A stretch of DNA of 64,000 nt from the NCBI GenBank assembly GCA_002472565.1, contig DKSK01000027.1, positions 37,002-101,001 of the forward strand, read 5' to 3'. This DNA comes from Bacteroidales bacterium UBA7258. GTDB lineage: Bacteria; Bacteroidota; Bacteroidia; Bacteroidales; UBA932. The position numbers and the translations under genes were made by a program. The notes beneath the pieces are model-generated. The model was not told the DNA's origin. It was given only the letters and a program-made list of their open reading frames with translations, and searched no databases. Of this stretch, positions 36,049 to 45,738 are shown one piece after another (the stretch's first letter is position 1; each line of letters opens with the position of its first letter).

Positions 36049-36423
36049 ATGAACATGAAATGGATATGGACGATTCTGCTTCTGATCGTCTCCAACTTCT
36101 TCATGACCTTGGCCTGGTACGGGCATCTCAAGCTCCAGGATATGAAAATTTCTTCTGACTGGCCTCTGATTCTGGTCATTTTATTTTCATGGGGCATCGC
36201 CTTCTTCGAGTATTGCTTTCAGGTTCCAGCCAACAGAATCGGCTTCCAAGGTAACGGAGGTCCGTACACCCTCGTTCAACTGAAAGTAATCCAGGAGGTT
36301 GTCAGCCTCACAGTATTTACGATAGTGGCCACCCTCCTTTTCAAAGGGCAGCCACTGCAATGGAACCATTTCGTAGCCTTCGGACTACTTGTCCTGGCCG
36401 TCTTCTTCGCCTTTATCAGATGA
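36049..36423 (+). CDS. DMT superfamily small membrane protein (DUF486)
   Basis: A 124-residue protein with four membrane helices and the DUF486 motifs FFMTLAWYGHLKL and FEYCFQVPANRIG. The family belongs to the drug/metabolite transporter superfamily; substrate unknown. It follows pmbA by 9 nt. Its last 39 nt overlap the end of ftsH on the other strand. Confidence 0.88.
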   Translation: MNMKWIWTILLLIVSNFFMTLAWYGHLKLQDMKISSDWPLILVILFSWGIAFFEYCFQVPANRIGFQGNGGPYTLVQLKVIQEVVSLTVFTIVATLLFKGQPLQWNHFVAFGLLVLAVFFAFIR

Positions 36424-38337
36424 AAGGAATTTCATAAATTCTTCACCGGTAATAGTTTCTTTCTCAATAAGATACTTAGCGGCCGCGTGCATCTGCGGCA
36501 GGTGGCTTCCGATGATCTGCTCAGCCTTCTTCTTGGCCTGGGCGATCATGGAGCGCACCTCCTCGTCAACGGCGGCGGCAGTTGAATCCGCACAAGCCAT
36601 CGAAGAGCCGCCTCCAAGGTAGGCGTTGCCCTGCGTCTGAAGGGCCATCATGCCGTATTTGTCCGACATTCCGTAGGTCATGATCATGCCCCTGGCCATC
36701 TTGGTCGCCTGTTCGATGTCGTTTGAAGCGCCCGTCGTACAGGTGTTGCAGATCATTTCCTCGGCTACGCGGCCTCCTGTGAGGGTGGCAAGCTTGTTGA
36801 GCAGATAGTCCTTGCTGTAGAGGAACTTCTCGCCCTCGTCGACCTGCATCGTGTAGCCGAGGGCTCCGCTGGTGCGGGGGATGATGGTTATCTTGTGGAC
36901 AGGGGCCGAATCCGTCTGGACTGCGGCCACCATGGCATGGCCGATCTCATGGTAGGCGATGATCCTCTTCTCCTCAGGGGAAATTACGGCGTTCTTGCGC
37001 TGCTCCCCTGCCATCACCGTCTCTACGCTCTCTTCAAGGTCGGAGGTGCCGACCGAAGACTTACCCTCGCGGACAGCCCTCAAGGCGGCCTCGTTTACGA
37101 TATTGGCGAGATCGGCTCCGGAAGAGCCTGCAGTTGCGCGGGCAACCACGTCAAGGTCAATGTCCGGAGAAGCTTTCACATTTTTAAGATGAACCCCAAG
37201 GATGGCTTTTCTCCCCTCAAGGTCGGGGAGTTCCATCTGGATCCTGCGGTCGAAACGTCCTGGCCTCAGGAGCGCCTTGTCAAGGCTGTCCGGACGGTTC
37301 GTGGCGGCGAGTATCACCACGCCTTTCTTGGCGTCGAAGCCGTCCATCTCGGTAAGCAGCTGATTGAGAGTCTGTTCGCGCTCGTCGTTTGAGCCGTAGA
37401 CATTCCCCTCGCGGCTCTTTCCGATGGCATCAATCTCGTCGATGAAGATGATGCATGGAGCCTTAGCCTTGGCCTGTTCGAAGAGATCGCGGACCTTTGC
37501 CGCTCCCATGCCGACGAACATCTGGACGAATTCAGAGCCCGACATGGAGAAGAAAGGCACCCCGGCTTCTCCTGCGACCGCTCTCGCGATAAGGGTCTTT
37601 CCCGTTCCCGGAGGCCCTACGAGCAGGGCTCCCTTAGGAAGCTTCGCGCCGAGGCGGGTATATTTCTCCGGAGAGTGAAGGAAATCCACCATCTCCATAA
37701 GCGAGGCCTTGGCCTCATCCTGGCCGGCGACGTCGCTGAACCGGGTCTTGATGTCATCTTCCGAATAGATTTTGGCTCCGCTCTGGCCTCCTATAGACAT
37801 GAAATTTCCCAGTCCTCCTTCGCCGCCTCCGCGGTTGAGGAAACGTCGCATCGAAGAAACATAGATGAAATAGAAGATCAGGCCCGGGAGGATGAACCAG
37901 AGCAGGAAATCGAAGAGGCCGGAATTCTTCTTCTCGATTTTCTGCACGAATTGGATCTTGCCGTCCTCGTTAGGGCTTCCGGCCTGCAGAAGTCTGTCTA
38001 CAAGGCCGGGATCGTCAACCCTTCCCGTCCTGTAGGTCATCTTCGGCTGAGCGGTAGTGAAGAGAATCTCGTTCTCATTGATAACCACCTGCTTGACAGA
38101 ATCCTGCTGTACCTTGTTGATGAAGGAGCCATAGTCGACATCCTCGATGCCGGCTTTGTTGAAATATGGCGCTACGAGTCCGTAAATCAGGAGCGCGAAG
38201 ACGAAGCACCAGAATATCGTCGACCACGTGTTCGGGTTCCTTGGAGCCTGGCCACTTTCGCTCTGCTTCTTTCCTCCACCTGCCCCGCCCGAGTCCTTAG
38301 TCTTGTTTTCCGTTTCAGGGAATTCTACTATTTTCAT
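36385..38337 (-). CDS. ftsH: ATP-dependent zinc metalloprotease FtsH
   Basis: A 650-residue membrane AAA+ protease that degrades membrane and short-lived cytosolic proteins. There are two membrane helices (near residues 38-60 and 135-160), then an AAA module with Walker A GPPGTGKT near 235, Walker B IIFIDEIDAIGKSR near 295 and the second region of homology with RPGRFDRRI near 350. The zinc site HEIGH lies near 455. Stop TAG at 36385-36387. The last 39 nt overlap the DUF486 gene tail to tail. Promoter box TATCTTTG lies at 38370-38377. Confidence 0.97.
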   Translation of the reverse strand: MKIVEFPETENKTKDSGGAGGGKKQSESGQAPRNPNTWSTIFWCFVFALLIYGLVAPYFNKAGIEDVDYGSFINKVQQDSVKQVVINENEILFTTAQPKMTYRTGRVDDPGLVDRLLQAGSPNEDGKIQFVQKIEKKNSGLFDFLLWFILPGLIFYFIYVSSMRRFLNRGGGEGGLGNFMSIGGQSGAKIYSEDDIKTRFSDVAGQDEAKASLMEMVDFLHSPEKYTRLGAKLPKGALLVGPPGTGKTLIARAVAGEAGVPFFSMSGSEFVQMFVGMGAAKVRDLFEQAKAKAPCIIFIDEIDAIGKSREGNVYGSNDEREQTLNQLLTEMDGFDAKKGVVILAATNRPDSLDKALLRPGRFDRRIQMELPDLEGRKAILGVHLKNVKASPDIDLDVVARATAGSSGADLANIVNEAALRAVREGKSSVGTSDLEESVETVMAGEQRKNAVISPEEKRIIAYHEIGHAMVAAVQTDSAPVHKITIIPRTSGALGYTMQVDEGEKFLYSKDYLLNKLATLTGGRVAEEMICNTCTTGASNDIEQATKMARGMIMTYGMSDKYGMMALQTQGNAYLGGGSSMACADSTAAAVDEEVRSMIAQAKKKAEQIIGSHLPQMHAAAKYLIEKETITGEEFMKFLSSDKGEEDGQDK

Positions 38338-38369
38338 AACTCTAAGATATTGCTCTTGCCCTTATGAGG

Positions 38370-38377
38370 CAAAGATA
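38370..38377 (-). promoter_or_regulatory. ftsH promoter, -7 box
   Basis: Minus-strand TATCTTTG (TAnnTTTG), about 33 nt before the ftsH start at 38337. Confidence 0.6.
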
Positions 38378-38440
38378 ATGCAACACCGCCTAATCTGTCA
38401 TTATGGCAGGCCGCAAAAGTGGTCTTAAAGTCGAAATTAC

Positions 38441-39730
38441 TCAGCGATTGTAACGCCTCTTGAAGGTGAGCCCGATACAGCGGACGAAGATAGCGGAGAC
38501 AAGCAGCTCTCCTGCAAGACTAATCTGGGAAGTGACAAAAGGCATCGCGGCTAAAAATACGAGAAGGCTCAGCGCATAGAAGAAGTAGATATGCTCATGT
38601 GTCTCGTACTTGCCTCTCAAAAGCCAGTAGACTATAGGGAAGGGATTGAAGGGGATGAGATACCAGTTCCAATGAATGCCGAGGAAGCCGCCTATGCAGC
38701 TCTCATAGAAGAGGAAACAGCCGACTATGGTTTGGAATATAAACAGGGAGATGTCGAAAATCCTCACCGAAAGCTTCCACTTCAGGGACAGCTCGCCAAT
38801 CGTGAGCGCCAGAGACAGAGCGAAGAGCAGGCCGAAGATAAGCTCCGGGGTGAGCGGAGACGGCTCCCGCGCAGCCTTAGGAGGAAAACTGACCAGGGTC
38901 TTGCCTTCTCCTGCAACAGGTCTGAGCAGCACCTCGTCCGATGAGACTATCATTGATTTCTGCAGGACTACTCCGGCTTCAAGCGGCTCTAGTCTCTGTT
39001 CATAAGGCCAGGTCTTGTCACACTCAACCCCGAGGAAAAAAAGGGTGGCGAATTTAAGCCACGGAGAAGACGCGAGGACCTCGCGGAAAAATCTGCCATT
39101 CACAGCCAGCTCCGCCTCCCTGGGTCCTTTGTCCGCCGCATCAGCTTCAGGAACGCAATACTCGATACGTTCTCCGTAGAGACTGTTCTCTATCTGGAAA
39201 AGTGCCGCGGACAGACAATTGTTCCTGACCAGATCGAAGCGACCGTCCGGACCCTCCATATTGTCTCTCCTGAGATTGCGCCATAGACAGAGTTTCTCCC
39301 TCGGAGTGAGATTAAGGGCGTACTCTGTCACATTCCTCTCCTCTTTGGCATAAGTGTCCAGAAAGGATTGGGTCGGCTCCACCATGAAGTTAGCCATGAG
39401 TCCGCCTTCTATAAATTTGAGATATTTGATTTCCGCCTCGTAGGTATAGGCGAGATCGGCATCTTTGGAAGGGCACTGAATTCTGACGGCCGCATGGCCG
39501 AAGGTGGAATATACGGCGGCGCCTTTCCCCGCGATCAGAAGCGAAACTCTCAGATAATTATCTTCGAGACTATCCGGGCCGAAGCGCAGCGTGTCCGCGA
39601 ATGCCTTCACTGAATCCGCCGCTTCCACGGCGGCCTGGATATTTCCTGCTACGGAAAAATTCCCTGCCAGAATCGACATGGAAAAGAAAGCCGCGGCGAC
39701 TGCAGCCATATATCTGGAAATTCGACCCAT
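38441..39730 (-). CDS. DUF4105 domain-containing membrane protein
   Basis: A 429-residue protein: N-terminal signal (MGRISRYMAAVAAAFFSMSILAG), a DUF4105 domain with YSTFGHAAVRIQ and FDLVRNNCLSAALF (conserved His and Asn-Cys, as in a papain-like or NlpC-like fold), then four or five membrane helices in the last 130 residues. The start at 39730 is preferred over an in-frame ATG at 39763 because a TAAATTTG promoter box lies at 39751-39758, between the two. Function unknown. Divergent from the fur gene. Confidence 0.82.
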   Translation of the reverse strand: MGRISRYMAAVAAAFFSMSILAGNFSVAGNIQAAVEAADSVKAFADTLRFGPDSLEDNYLRVSLLIAGKGAAVYSTFGHAAVRIQCPSKDADLAYTYEAEIKYLKFIEGGLMANFMVEPTQSFLDTYAKEERNVTEYALNLTPREKLCLWRNLRRDNMEGPDGRFDLVRNNCLSAALFQIENSLYGERIEYCVPEADAADKGPREAELAVNGRFFREVLASSPWLKFATLFFLGVECDKTWPYEQRLEPLEAGVVLQKSMIVSSDEVLLRPVAGEGKTLVSFPPKAAREPSPLTPELIFGLLFALSLALTIGELSLKWKLSVRIFDISLFIFQTIVGCFLFYESCIGGFLGIHWNWYLIPFNPFPIVYWLLRGKYETHEHIYFFYALSLLVFLAAMPFVTSQISLAGELLVSAIFVRCIGLTFKRRYNR

Positions 39731-39750
39731 CAACGGCCTGAAATAGGGTG

Positions 39751-39758
39751 CAAATTTA
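39751..39758 (-). promoter_or_regulatory. DUF4105 gene promoter, -7 box
   Basis: Minus-strand TAAATTTG; the transcript would start near 39745, 14 nt before the ATG at 39730 and downstream of the alternative ATG at 39763. Confidence 0.55.
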
Positions 39759-39855
39759 ATCAAAAAAGCGCACTCTCCAAAAACACCCAGAAGACGCTCG
39801 GGATGAAGGATGCAATTGAGGCTCGGGGGAATGGCCTATTTCGGATACAAATTGT

Positions 39856-39863
39856 TATATTTG
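39856..39863 (+). promoter_or_regulatory. fur gene promoter, -7 box
   Basis: TATATTTG, 16 nt before the Fur-family ATG at 39880. It probably also drives serB. Confidence 0.6.
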
Positions 39864-39879
39864 TTTTCTGTTAGGATCA

Positions 39880-40305
39880 ATGGAAACGGAAGCTCTCATA
39901 GAATTATTGGAGAGGCATGGCATTAAGTCCACGCCGAACAGAATACTTGTAGCCAGCACTCTCGAGGAAGCGTCCCGGCCTCTGTCGATGACGGAAATAG
40001 AAGAAACCATAGGCACGATTGACAAGAGTTCGGTCTTCCGGACTCTCTCTCTTTTCAGGGAAAGTCATCTGGTCCATGCCTTCGAAGACGGGAGCGATGT
40101 AGTGCGCTATGAACTTTGCATGAGCGAAAGCAATGAAGATGATGACACTCATGTTCATTTCTATTGCGAGGCTTGCCAGAAGACTTTCTGTCTCTATGAT
40201 ATTCCGGTGCCGAAGGTCCGGATTCCTGATGGATACAAGGCTGAAACGGCGAACTACATCATAAGGGGTTTCTGCCCTGTCTGCGCCAAGAAAATGAGCC
40301 GATGA
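39880..40305 (+). CDS. Fur family metal-dependent transcriptional repressor
   Basis: A 141-residue Fur-family regulator. The winged-helix part is visible in RHGIKSTPNRILVASTL and SSVFRTLSLFRESHLVHAF; metal-site residues are in DDDTHVHFYCEAC near residues 83-96; and a structural zinc site is formed by CEAC and CPVC. Whether it senses iron, zinc or peroxide cannot be told from the sequence. serB follows after 34 nt, an unusual neighbour. Confidence 0.9.
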   Translation: METEALIELLERHGIKSTPNRILVASTLEEASRPLSMTEIEETIGTIDKSSVFRTLSLFRESHLVHAFEDGSDVVRYELCMSESNEDDDTHVHFYCEACQKTFCLYDIPVPKVRIPDGYKAETANYIIRGFCPVCAKKMSR

Positions 40306-40339
40306 AAGCACCCTCAGATGAAATGAACCCGCTAATAAG

Positions 40340-41584
40340 ATGAAAGATATGGAAGATGCGAAGGAGGAAATGATAATAAGGATCGGAGGCAAGGACCAGG
40401 TCGGACTCACCGCCTCCATCATGGGAATTCTCGCAAAGTATGACGTCCAGATCTTGGACATCGGCCAGGCCGACATCCACAGTTCCCTCTCCTTGGGGCT
40501 GCTGATAAGGGTGACGGAATCCAATTCGGGCTTCGTCATGAAGGATCTCCTGTTCATGGCGACAAAACTCGGCCTGACGATTGGCTTCGAGCCGGTTTCA
40601 GACGATGATTACGAAGCCTGGGTGAGCCGCCAGGGAAAGAACAGGTACATCCTGACTATCATTGGCAGGACTCTCTCGGCCGGGCAAATCGGGGCGGCGG
40701 CCGGTGTCATCGCCAACCATGGGCTCAACATAGACAACATTCTCCGCCTGACAGGACGCATGAGCCTGAAAAACCCTTCCAAGAGTCCTAAGGCCTGCAT
40801 CCAGTTTTCGGTAAGGGGAAGCCTTGATAACCGCCAGGGCATCCAGGAAGACCTCATGAAGATGGGAGAAGGCCAGGGCATCGACTTTTCTTTCCAGAAG
40901 GACGACATGTTCAGGAGGATGCGCCGCCTCATCTGCTTCGACATGGACTCTACACTAATCCAGACCGAATGCATCGATGAACTGGCGAAGAGGGCCGGCG
41001 TCGGCGAACAGGTTGCCGCGATTACGGCTTCCGCCATGCGGGGGGAGATTGACTTCAAGGAGAGCTTCACCCGCAGAGTCGCACTTCTGAAGGGGCTGGA
41101 TGCCACGGTCATGCAGGACATCGCCAGGAATCTCCCTGAAACGGAAGGGGTCGGAAAGCTCATGAAGGTCCTGAAGGCGGCAGGCTACAAGATTGCCATC
41201 CTTTCGGGAGGCTTCACCTATTTCGCCGAATTCATGCAGAAGAAATATGGCGTAGACTATGTCTATGCCAACGAACTCGAGATCGGGGACGACGGAAAAC
41301 TTACCGGCCGCTACATCGGAGACATAGTTGACGGGGCCCGCAAAGCCGACCTCCTGAAACTTATCGCCCAAGTGGAACATATCAACCTCGCCCAGACCAT
41401 AGCCGTCGGTGACGGAGCCAACGACCTGCCGATGATTTCGGAGGCCGGTCTGGGAATAGCCTTCCACGCCAAGCCTAAAGTGCGCGCCAACGCATCGCAG
41501 AACATTTCAAACATGGGTCTGGACGGGGTTCTCTTCTTCCTCGGTTTCAAAGACTCCTATCTCGGTGAATACGGGCTGATGTAG
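40340..41584 (+). CDS. serB: Phosphoserine phosphatase with two ACT domains
   Basis: A 414-residue protein: two ACT domains (residues about 10-90 and 98-180), then a HAD phosphatase. Catalytic DxD is in CFDMDSTLIQTECIDELA near residue 200, motif II Ser in ILSGGFTYF near 285, and motif III/IV in VGDGANDLPM near 360. It performs the last step of serine synthesis, and the ACT part probably senses serine. A second in-frame ATG at 40349 could be the start. Confidence 0.95.
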   Translation: MKDMEDAKEEMIIRIGGKDQVGLTASIMGILAKYDVQILDIGQADIHSSLSLGLLIRVTESNSGFVMKDLLFMATKLGLTIGFEPVSDDDYEAWVSRQGKNRYILTIIGRTLSAGQIGAAAGVIANHGLNIDNILRLTGRMSLKNPSKSPKACIQFSVRGSLDNRQGIQEDLMKMGEGQGIDFSFQKDDMFRRMRRLICFDMDSTLIQTECIDELAKRAGVGEQVAAITASAMRGEIDFKESFTRRVALLKGLDATVMQDIARNLPETEGVGKLMKVLKAAGYKIAILSGGFTYFAEFMQKKYGVDYVYANELEIGDDGKLTGRYIGDIVDGARKADLLKLIAQVEHINLAQTIAVGDGANDLPMISEAGLGIAFHAKPKVRANASQNISNMGLDGVLFFLGFKDSYLGEYGLM

Positions 41585-41588
41585 TCCA

Positions 41589-41681
41589 CTATTTTTTCCG
41601 GTCTTTGTGCGAAAGATGTTTGGCCGTCGCGAAACCGCCGATGGCACATAAGACTATAAGGGCTATCTCGACAATCTTCAT
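41589..41681 (-). CDS. Putative 30-residue single-pass membrane protein
   Basis: A short frame starting MKIVEIALIVLCAIGGFATA and ending in a basic tail (KHLSHKDRKK), stop TAG at 41589-41591. It forms one clear membrane helix with positive-inside tail. It is convergent with serB, ending 5 nt after its stop. Too short for homology to prove it; the hydrophobic-then-basic pattern and the absence of any other use for this gap support it. Confidence 0.45.
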   Translation of the reverse strand: MKIVEIALIVLCAIGGFATAKHLSHKDRKK

Positions 41682-41863
41682 AAGGGCAGTTTTTGCTAAT
41701 ATACAAAAGATCCTTCATATTCACAGAAGGCAGTCCTGTTCATGCCGACATACGAGGCGATTTCATCGTCGGAGATTTTCTCCGGGAAAAAAGGCGGGAA
41801 ATGGAAAGAGGTGATATCTTTAAAAATTAATGAGGATACATCAATTCAATGCGATATTAAGAC

Positions 41864-41871
41864 TATATTTG
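41864..41871 (+). promoter_or_regulatory. Acyltransferase gene promoter, -7 box
   Basis: TATATTTG, 38 nt before the acyltransferase start at 41909. A 78-codon frame that spans this box (41742-41978) is therefore unlikely to be a gene. Confidence 0.55.
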
Positions 41872-41908
41872 AAAACTTTGCCGGCTTGAACCGGGAAAGC
41901 CATGAATT

Positions 41909-43099
41909 ATGGCGAAAGAAAACGTATACCTTGCTTCAAAACCCCGTTACGAGATACTGGACGGACTCCGCGGCGTAGCCGCTCTCATGGTGATAGCCTT
42001 CCATTGCTTCGAGACCTACATTCCGAAGATCGGCACCCAGATAGTAAATCACGGATATCTGGCGGTTGATTTCTTCTTTGTCCTTTCTGGCTTCGTAATA
42101 GGATACGCCTATGATGACCGCTGGGACAGAATGACCACCTGGGGCTTCTTCAAGCGCCGTCTCACCCGTCTGCATCCTATGGTGATCGCAGGAACCCTTA
42201 TCGGAGCGTCCTTATTCTTCTTTGGAGCCGGAGCCTTCCCAAAGATCATGGAAACTCCGATATCGAAATTCTTCCTCTGCCTTGTGATGGGTCTAGTGAT
42301 GATTCCGTGCGGTCCGAAGCTGGACATACGCGGCTGGCAGGAGACGAACTCCTTCAACGGGCCGAACTGGTCGCTTACCTTCGAATATTTCGGCAACATC
42401 CTCTATGCCTTCGTATTGCGCCGTCTGCCGAAAATCGCACTTGCCCTTCTCTGCATTGCATCTGCCTTCTTTACGCTTGATCTTACCCTGGGCTGGGATG
42501 TCTTCGGATTCTTTCCTGACGGACCGCAGCACACCGTCATAGGAGGATGGAGCCTCACCGGTCAGCAGCTCTATATAGGTCTTAGCCGTCTGATGTATCC
42601 TTTCCTCTGCGGTCTCCTTATTTCCCGCCTTCTTCCGTCAAGGCGCACTGAAAGCAATCCGAGCGGGAGCCCGATCCACCTCAGAGGCGGCTTCTGGTGG
42701 TGCTCTCTGACTCTCGTCGCCATCTTCTCAATTCCTTGCATCGGAGGAACGACCGGCGTTCCGGACGGCATCTACCAGGCAGTCTGCATCCTCCTTCTCT
42801 TCCCTGTCATAGTGCTCGCCGGTAGCGGCAGCGTGACAACTGACGCGAAGAGTACCGCAATTTGCAAATGGCTCGGGGAAATTTCCTATCCTATCTACAT
42901 CACCCACTATCCGCTGATGTATATACAGATGAGCTGGGCTGCAGAGCATGCCGACGCTCCGCTCTGGATGCACGTTGCTGTAAGCACGGGAGTCGTGATC
43001 GTGTCCGTCATCCTTGCCTGGGGCCTCTTCAAGATTTACGATGAGCCTGTACGCAATTGGCTGAAAGAACATTGGCTGAAGCATAAGACCGCCAGATAA
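41909..43099 (+). CDS. Acyltransferase 3 family membrane protein (OafA/NodX type)
   Basis: A 396-residue integral membrane acyltransferase with about ten helices. The N-terminal motif YEILDGLRGVAALMVIAFHCFE contains the catalytic-type His of the family, followed by FFVLSGFVIGYAYD. Members O-acylate sugars, peptidoglycan or other envelope molecules using cytoplasmic acyl donors. The nearby LicD cluster and esterases suggest a surface-glycan target, but this is inference. Confidence 0.9.
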   Translation: MAKENVYLASKPRYEILDGLRGVAALMVIAFHCFETYIPKIGTQIVNHGYLAVDFFFVLSGFVIGYAYDDRWDRMTTWGFFKRRLTRLHPMVIAGTLIGASLFFFGAGAFPKIMETPISKFFLCLVMGLVMIPCGPKLDIRGWQETNSFNGPNWSLTFEYFGNILYAFVLRRLPKIALALLCIASAFFTLDLTLGWDVFGFFPDGPQHTVIGGWSLTGQQLYIGLSRLMYPFLCGLLISRLLPSRRTESNPSGSPIHLRGGFWWCSLTLVAIFSIPCIGGTTGVPDGIYQAVCILLLFPVIVLAGSGSVTTDAKSTAICKWLGEISYPIYITHYPLMYIQMSWAAEHADAPLWMHVAVSTGVVIVSVILAWGLFKIYDEPVRNWLKEHWLKHKTAR

Positions 43100-43128
43100 T
43101 GGACAGGCGGCTATCCGCTGAGATAAGG

Positions 43129-43160
43129 GAATAGCCCCGTGCTAAAGCACGAAGCTATTC
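43129..43160. terminator. Bidirectional terminator-like hairpin
   Basis: GAATAGC (43129-43135) pairs with GCTATTC (43154-43160), enclosing CGTGC/GCACG with a TAAA loop, followed by TTTCCCCC. It lies between the convergent acyltransferase and rhamnosidase genes and covers the last codons of the latter. Confidence 0.5.
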
Positions 43161-45532
43161 TTTCCCCCGTGGAGCTGACGGGTCTCGCCCTTCCACACGA
43201 AGGTTCCGCCTACTCCCTCTGGAAGCTTAATCTCAGCCTGGAGTTTCCCGCCCCTGACCTTGTAATGGACGCTGATGGAGCCGGCAGGGTGAGGCATGGT
43301 GCCGCCGATTTCCTTGAGGTCTCCAAGATGAGGCTCAATCTTGACTCGAGCAAAGGCCACGGCATCCGAATCGATACCGAGAACGGTCCTGAACAGTTCG
43401 ATATTCGGACTTGCGCCCCAAGCGTGGCAATCGCTTCTGGTCGAGTAGATATCGGCATCCTCTCCCCATGTAGTAAGCCCCATGGCGAGATTATCCCTCC
43501 ACAGACCGAGCCACTCCAGATAGTGATCTCCCAGACCGGCCTTCACCAAGGCCTGGTGCAGGTAGAACTTATAATACAGGGAGCACTGGTTCAGGGTTTT
43601 GTCGTCAAGGAGCTTCTGCGCCAGAGCCTTAGGGTCGTCAACTATGCCGCAGAGAAGGGCCAGGGCGTTGCCATGCTGGCTGTAATTGTCCTTCTCCGAC
43701 CTGTCGGCGAAAAGTCCGCGCTCAGGATTCCAATAGGCGGCCTTCACCCCTGCGGCAAGTTTCTCCGCCGCCTTGGTGTACTCCCCTGCCTGCCAGGTGT
43801 TTCCGCGGACCTCTTCCATCTGGGCCATCTGCTGATAGGCATACAGGAGCTGGAGATCCATGTTGATGGAGCATCCGTCCTCACCCTTCAAAGGCGCTCC
43901 GTAATTCCATGAAGGGCTGCCGTTCACCCAGTCGGAGAAATTCCAGCCCGGAAGATTCTTCAGGCGTCCGTCTTCCTGCTGGAAACGGCTGAAGTAGCCC
44001 ATTATCTGCTCAGCTCCCGGAAGAAGATCCATCACGAACTTCGTATCAGCCCCGTACATCATATAGTCATGGAGGGCATAGATATAGCTTAGCGCATATG
44101 GCTGAATGTACTGAGGAATGGTGGTAGGATAACGGCTCTTCGTTATGCCGTCCACGTTGCGGCTCATGTCGGCGAGAGTCAGGAAGCGCTTCACAAGACG
44201 GTCGTCCTTGCTGCTGTACAGGCTGACAAGAGCCTGGATACGGCTATCTCCGAGGTATTGAAGCTGCTCATAGTAAGGGCAGTCCATGTAAGTTTCCCAG
44301 GCGCAGAGACGGGCTGTCCGCCAGCCTGTTTCAAAGATATCCCTGAGTTCTTTTCTGTCTGTGTCCAGAGAGGCGTCCCAAGTGAAAGGATAGCCGGTGA
44401 AATCGCCATAGATCTCATCAACCACCAGCGGCTCATCCTTCGTAACCACATGAAGACGCACGTAACGGTAGGTGCGCCATGAGAGAGAAGTCCAGTGATG
44501 CGCGGCTCCATCAGGCAGCAGGACATCTTCTCTGCCGAGGAAGACCTTTCCTTCAGTCTCGTTGCGATTTCCCTTTCCCTTGGTGCGCGGAGTCAAAGCA
44601 TAGGAACGGTATTGTTCCGGAACTTTGGCGAGGGCTTCCGCGCTCGGAGCCTTCCATTCAGGATCCGGGATATAAAGAGCCTCGGCATAAGAGATACTGA
44701 CTTCGGCACCGGCTCCGCCCTTGAATACCATGTTGAAATAGGCGTTGGTAAGCACCTTGTTGTCAAGGAGAAGCTCTTTTTCGCTCTTGGCCGGAACCGT
44801 GAATCCTCCGTATAGAGGCTGCTTCTTCCTTTCCATCTGAGGCAGAGGGGACGGCACCAGATTGTGGCCCTCTCCCTGATTCTAGGAATTCAAATTTTTC
44901 GGCTCGCCTGCCGGGCCTTCTTCAGCCGTCTGCCAGTTTTCTTTACCTGCGGCAAAATCCACCTTTTCTCCGGGGCCCGCGACATAATAGCCTGGAACAT
45001 GAACAGGGACAGGGCTGTAGGCCTCGTCCTTGTAACATTCCCAGCTCTTGTCGGTAAAGAGCCCTGAGGCATTTCCCTCCCCCTGGAGGAGGAAACCGGC
45101 AGCTACGGAAACCTGGGAATCAGGCTTGCTTCCGCCCTCATGATACACCAGAGCGGCAATCTCATTTTCGCCCTCACGCAACCAAGGCGCCAGGTCAAGG
45201 GTCTCGTAGCTCCAATGGGTGGCATCGCCCTTGGCCGGCCCCATGGACACAAGCGAGTCATTGACATAGAGCTTGTAGCGGTTGTCACCTGAGACATGGA
45301 CTACATAGTCGGACGGGACGGCTGAGAGTTTCACCTGCTTCCGGAAATGATAGACCCCATATTTCTGGGCACCAGTCCCGGGAACGCTGATCCATCGGGC
45401 ATTCCATGAATCTGTGGCAAGGTCGAAGGGAGCCGAAGGATCCCTCCTCTGCATACCCGGCTGAGCCAGGAGCGCAGAAGAAATCAGGATAGAAGCAAGA
45501 GAAATTGATAATTTCGCCGTTATATTATTCAT
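43142..45532 (-). pseudogene. Alpha-L-rhamnosidase (GH78) interrupted by an in-frame TAG
   Basis: Two reading blocks lie in the same frame. The first, from 45532, has signal peptide MNNITAKLSISLASILISSALLAQ and an N-terminal beta-sandwich (WNARWISVPG, YKLYVNDSLVSMGPAKGD), and ends at TAG 44882-44884 after KNLNS. The second resumes at once (NQGEGHNLVPSPLPQ) and carries the GH78 catalytic (alpha/alpha)6 barrel with AWETYMDCPYYEQLQYLGD, holding the likely catalytic acids, and HHW/SxxxHAW motifs. Together they equal one rhamnosidase of about 795 residues. GH78 enzymes release terminal rhamnose from plant pectin or glycosides. A TGG or CAG codon mutated to TAG is the simplest reading. Confidence 0.85.
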
Positions 45533-45738
45533 AGGTTTAATCTTTATTGCAATGATAGGCAATGGGGACGATTCAAACACTCGATTTTTTGACAAAATCT
45601 CTTTGTGAAATTCTATTTCTGCACATTTCAGCCCTTATACTCCGACGGCGCCACCCCGGCACAGAAAGAAGCTGCCTCAGGCCTTGTCCATCGACCTTGG
45701 AGAGGTCGACCTCTTTTAATATAGTGCAGGCTCAGGCT

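Noticed and set aside
41742..41978. 78-codon frame before the acyltransferase gene
   Set aside because: It spans the TATATTTG promoter box and overlaps the start of the acyltransferase; no family.
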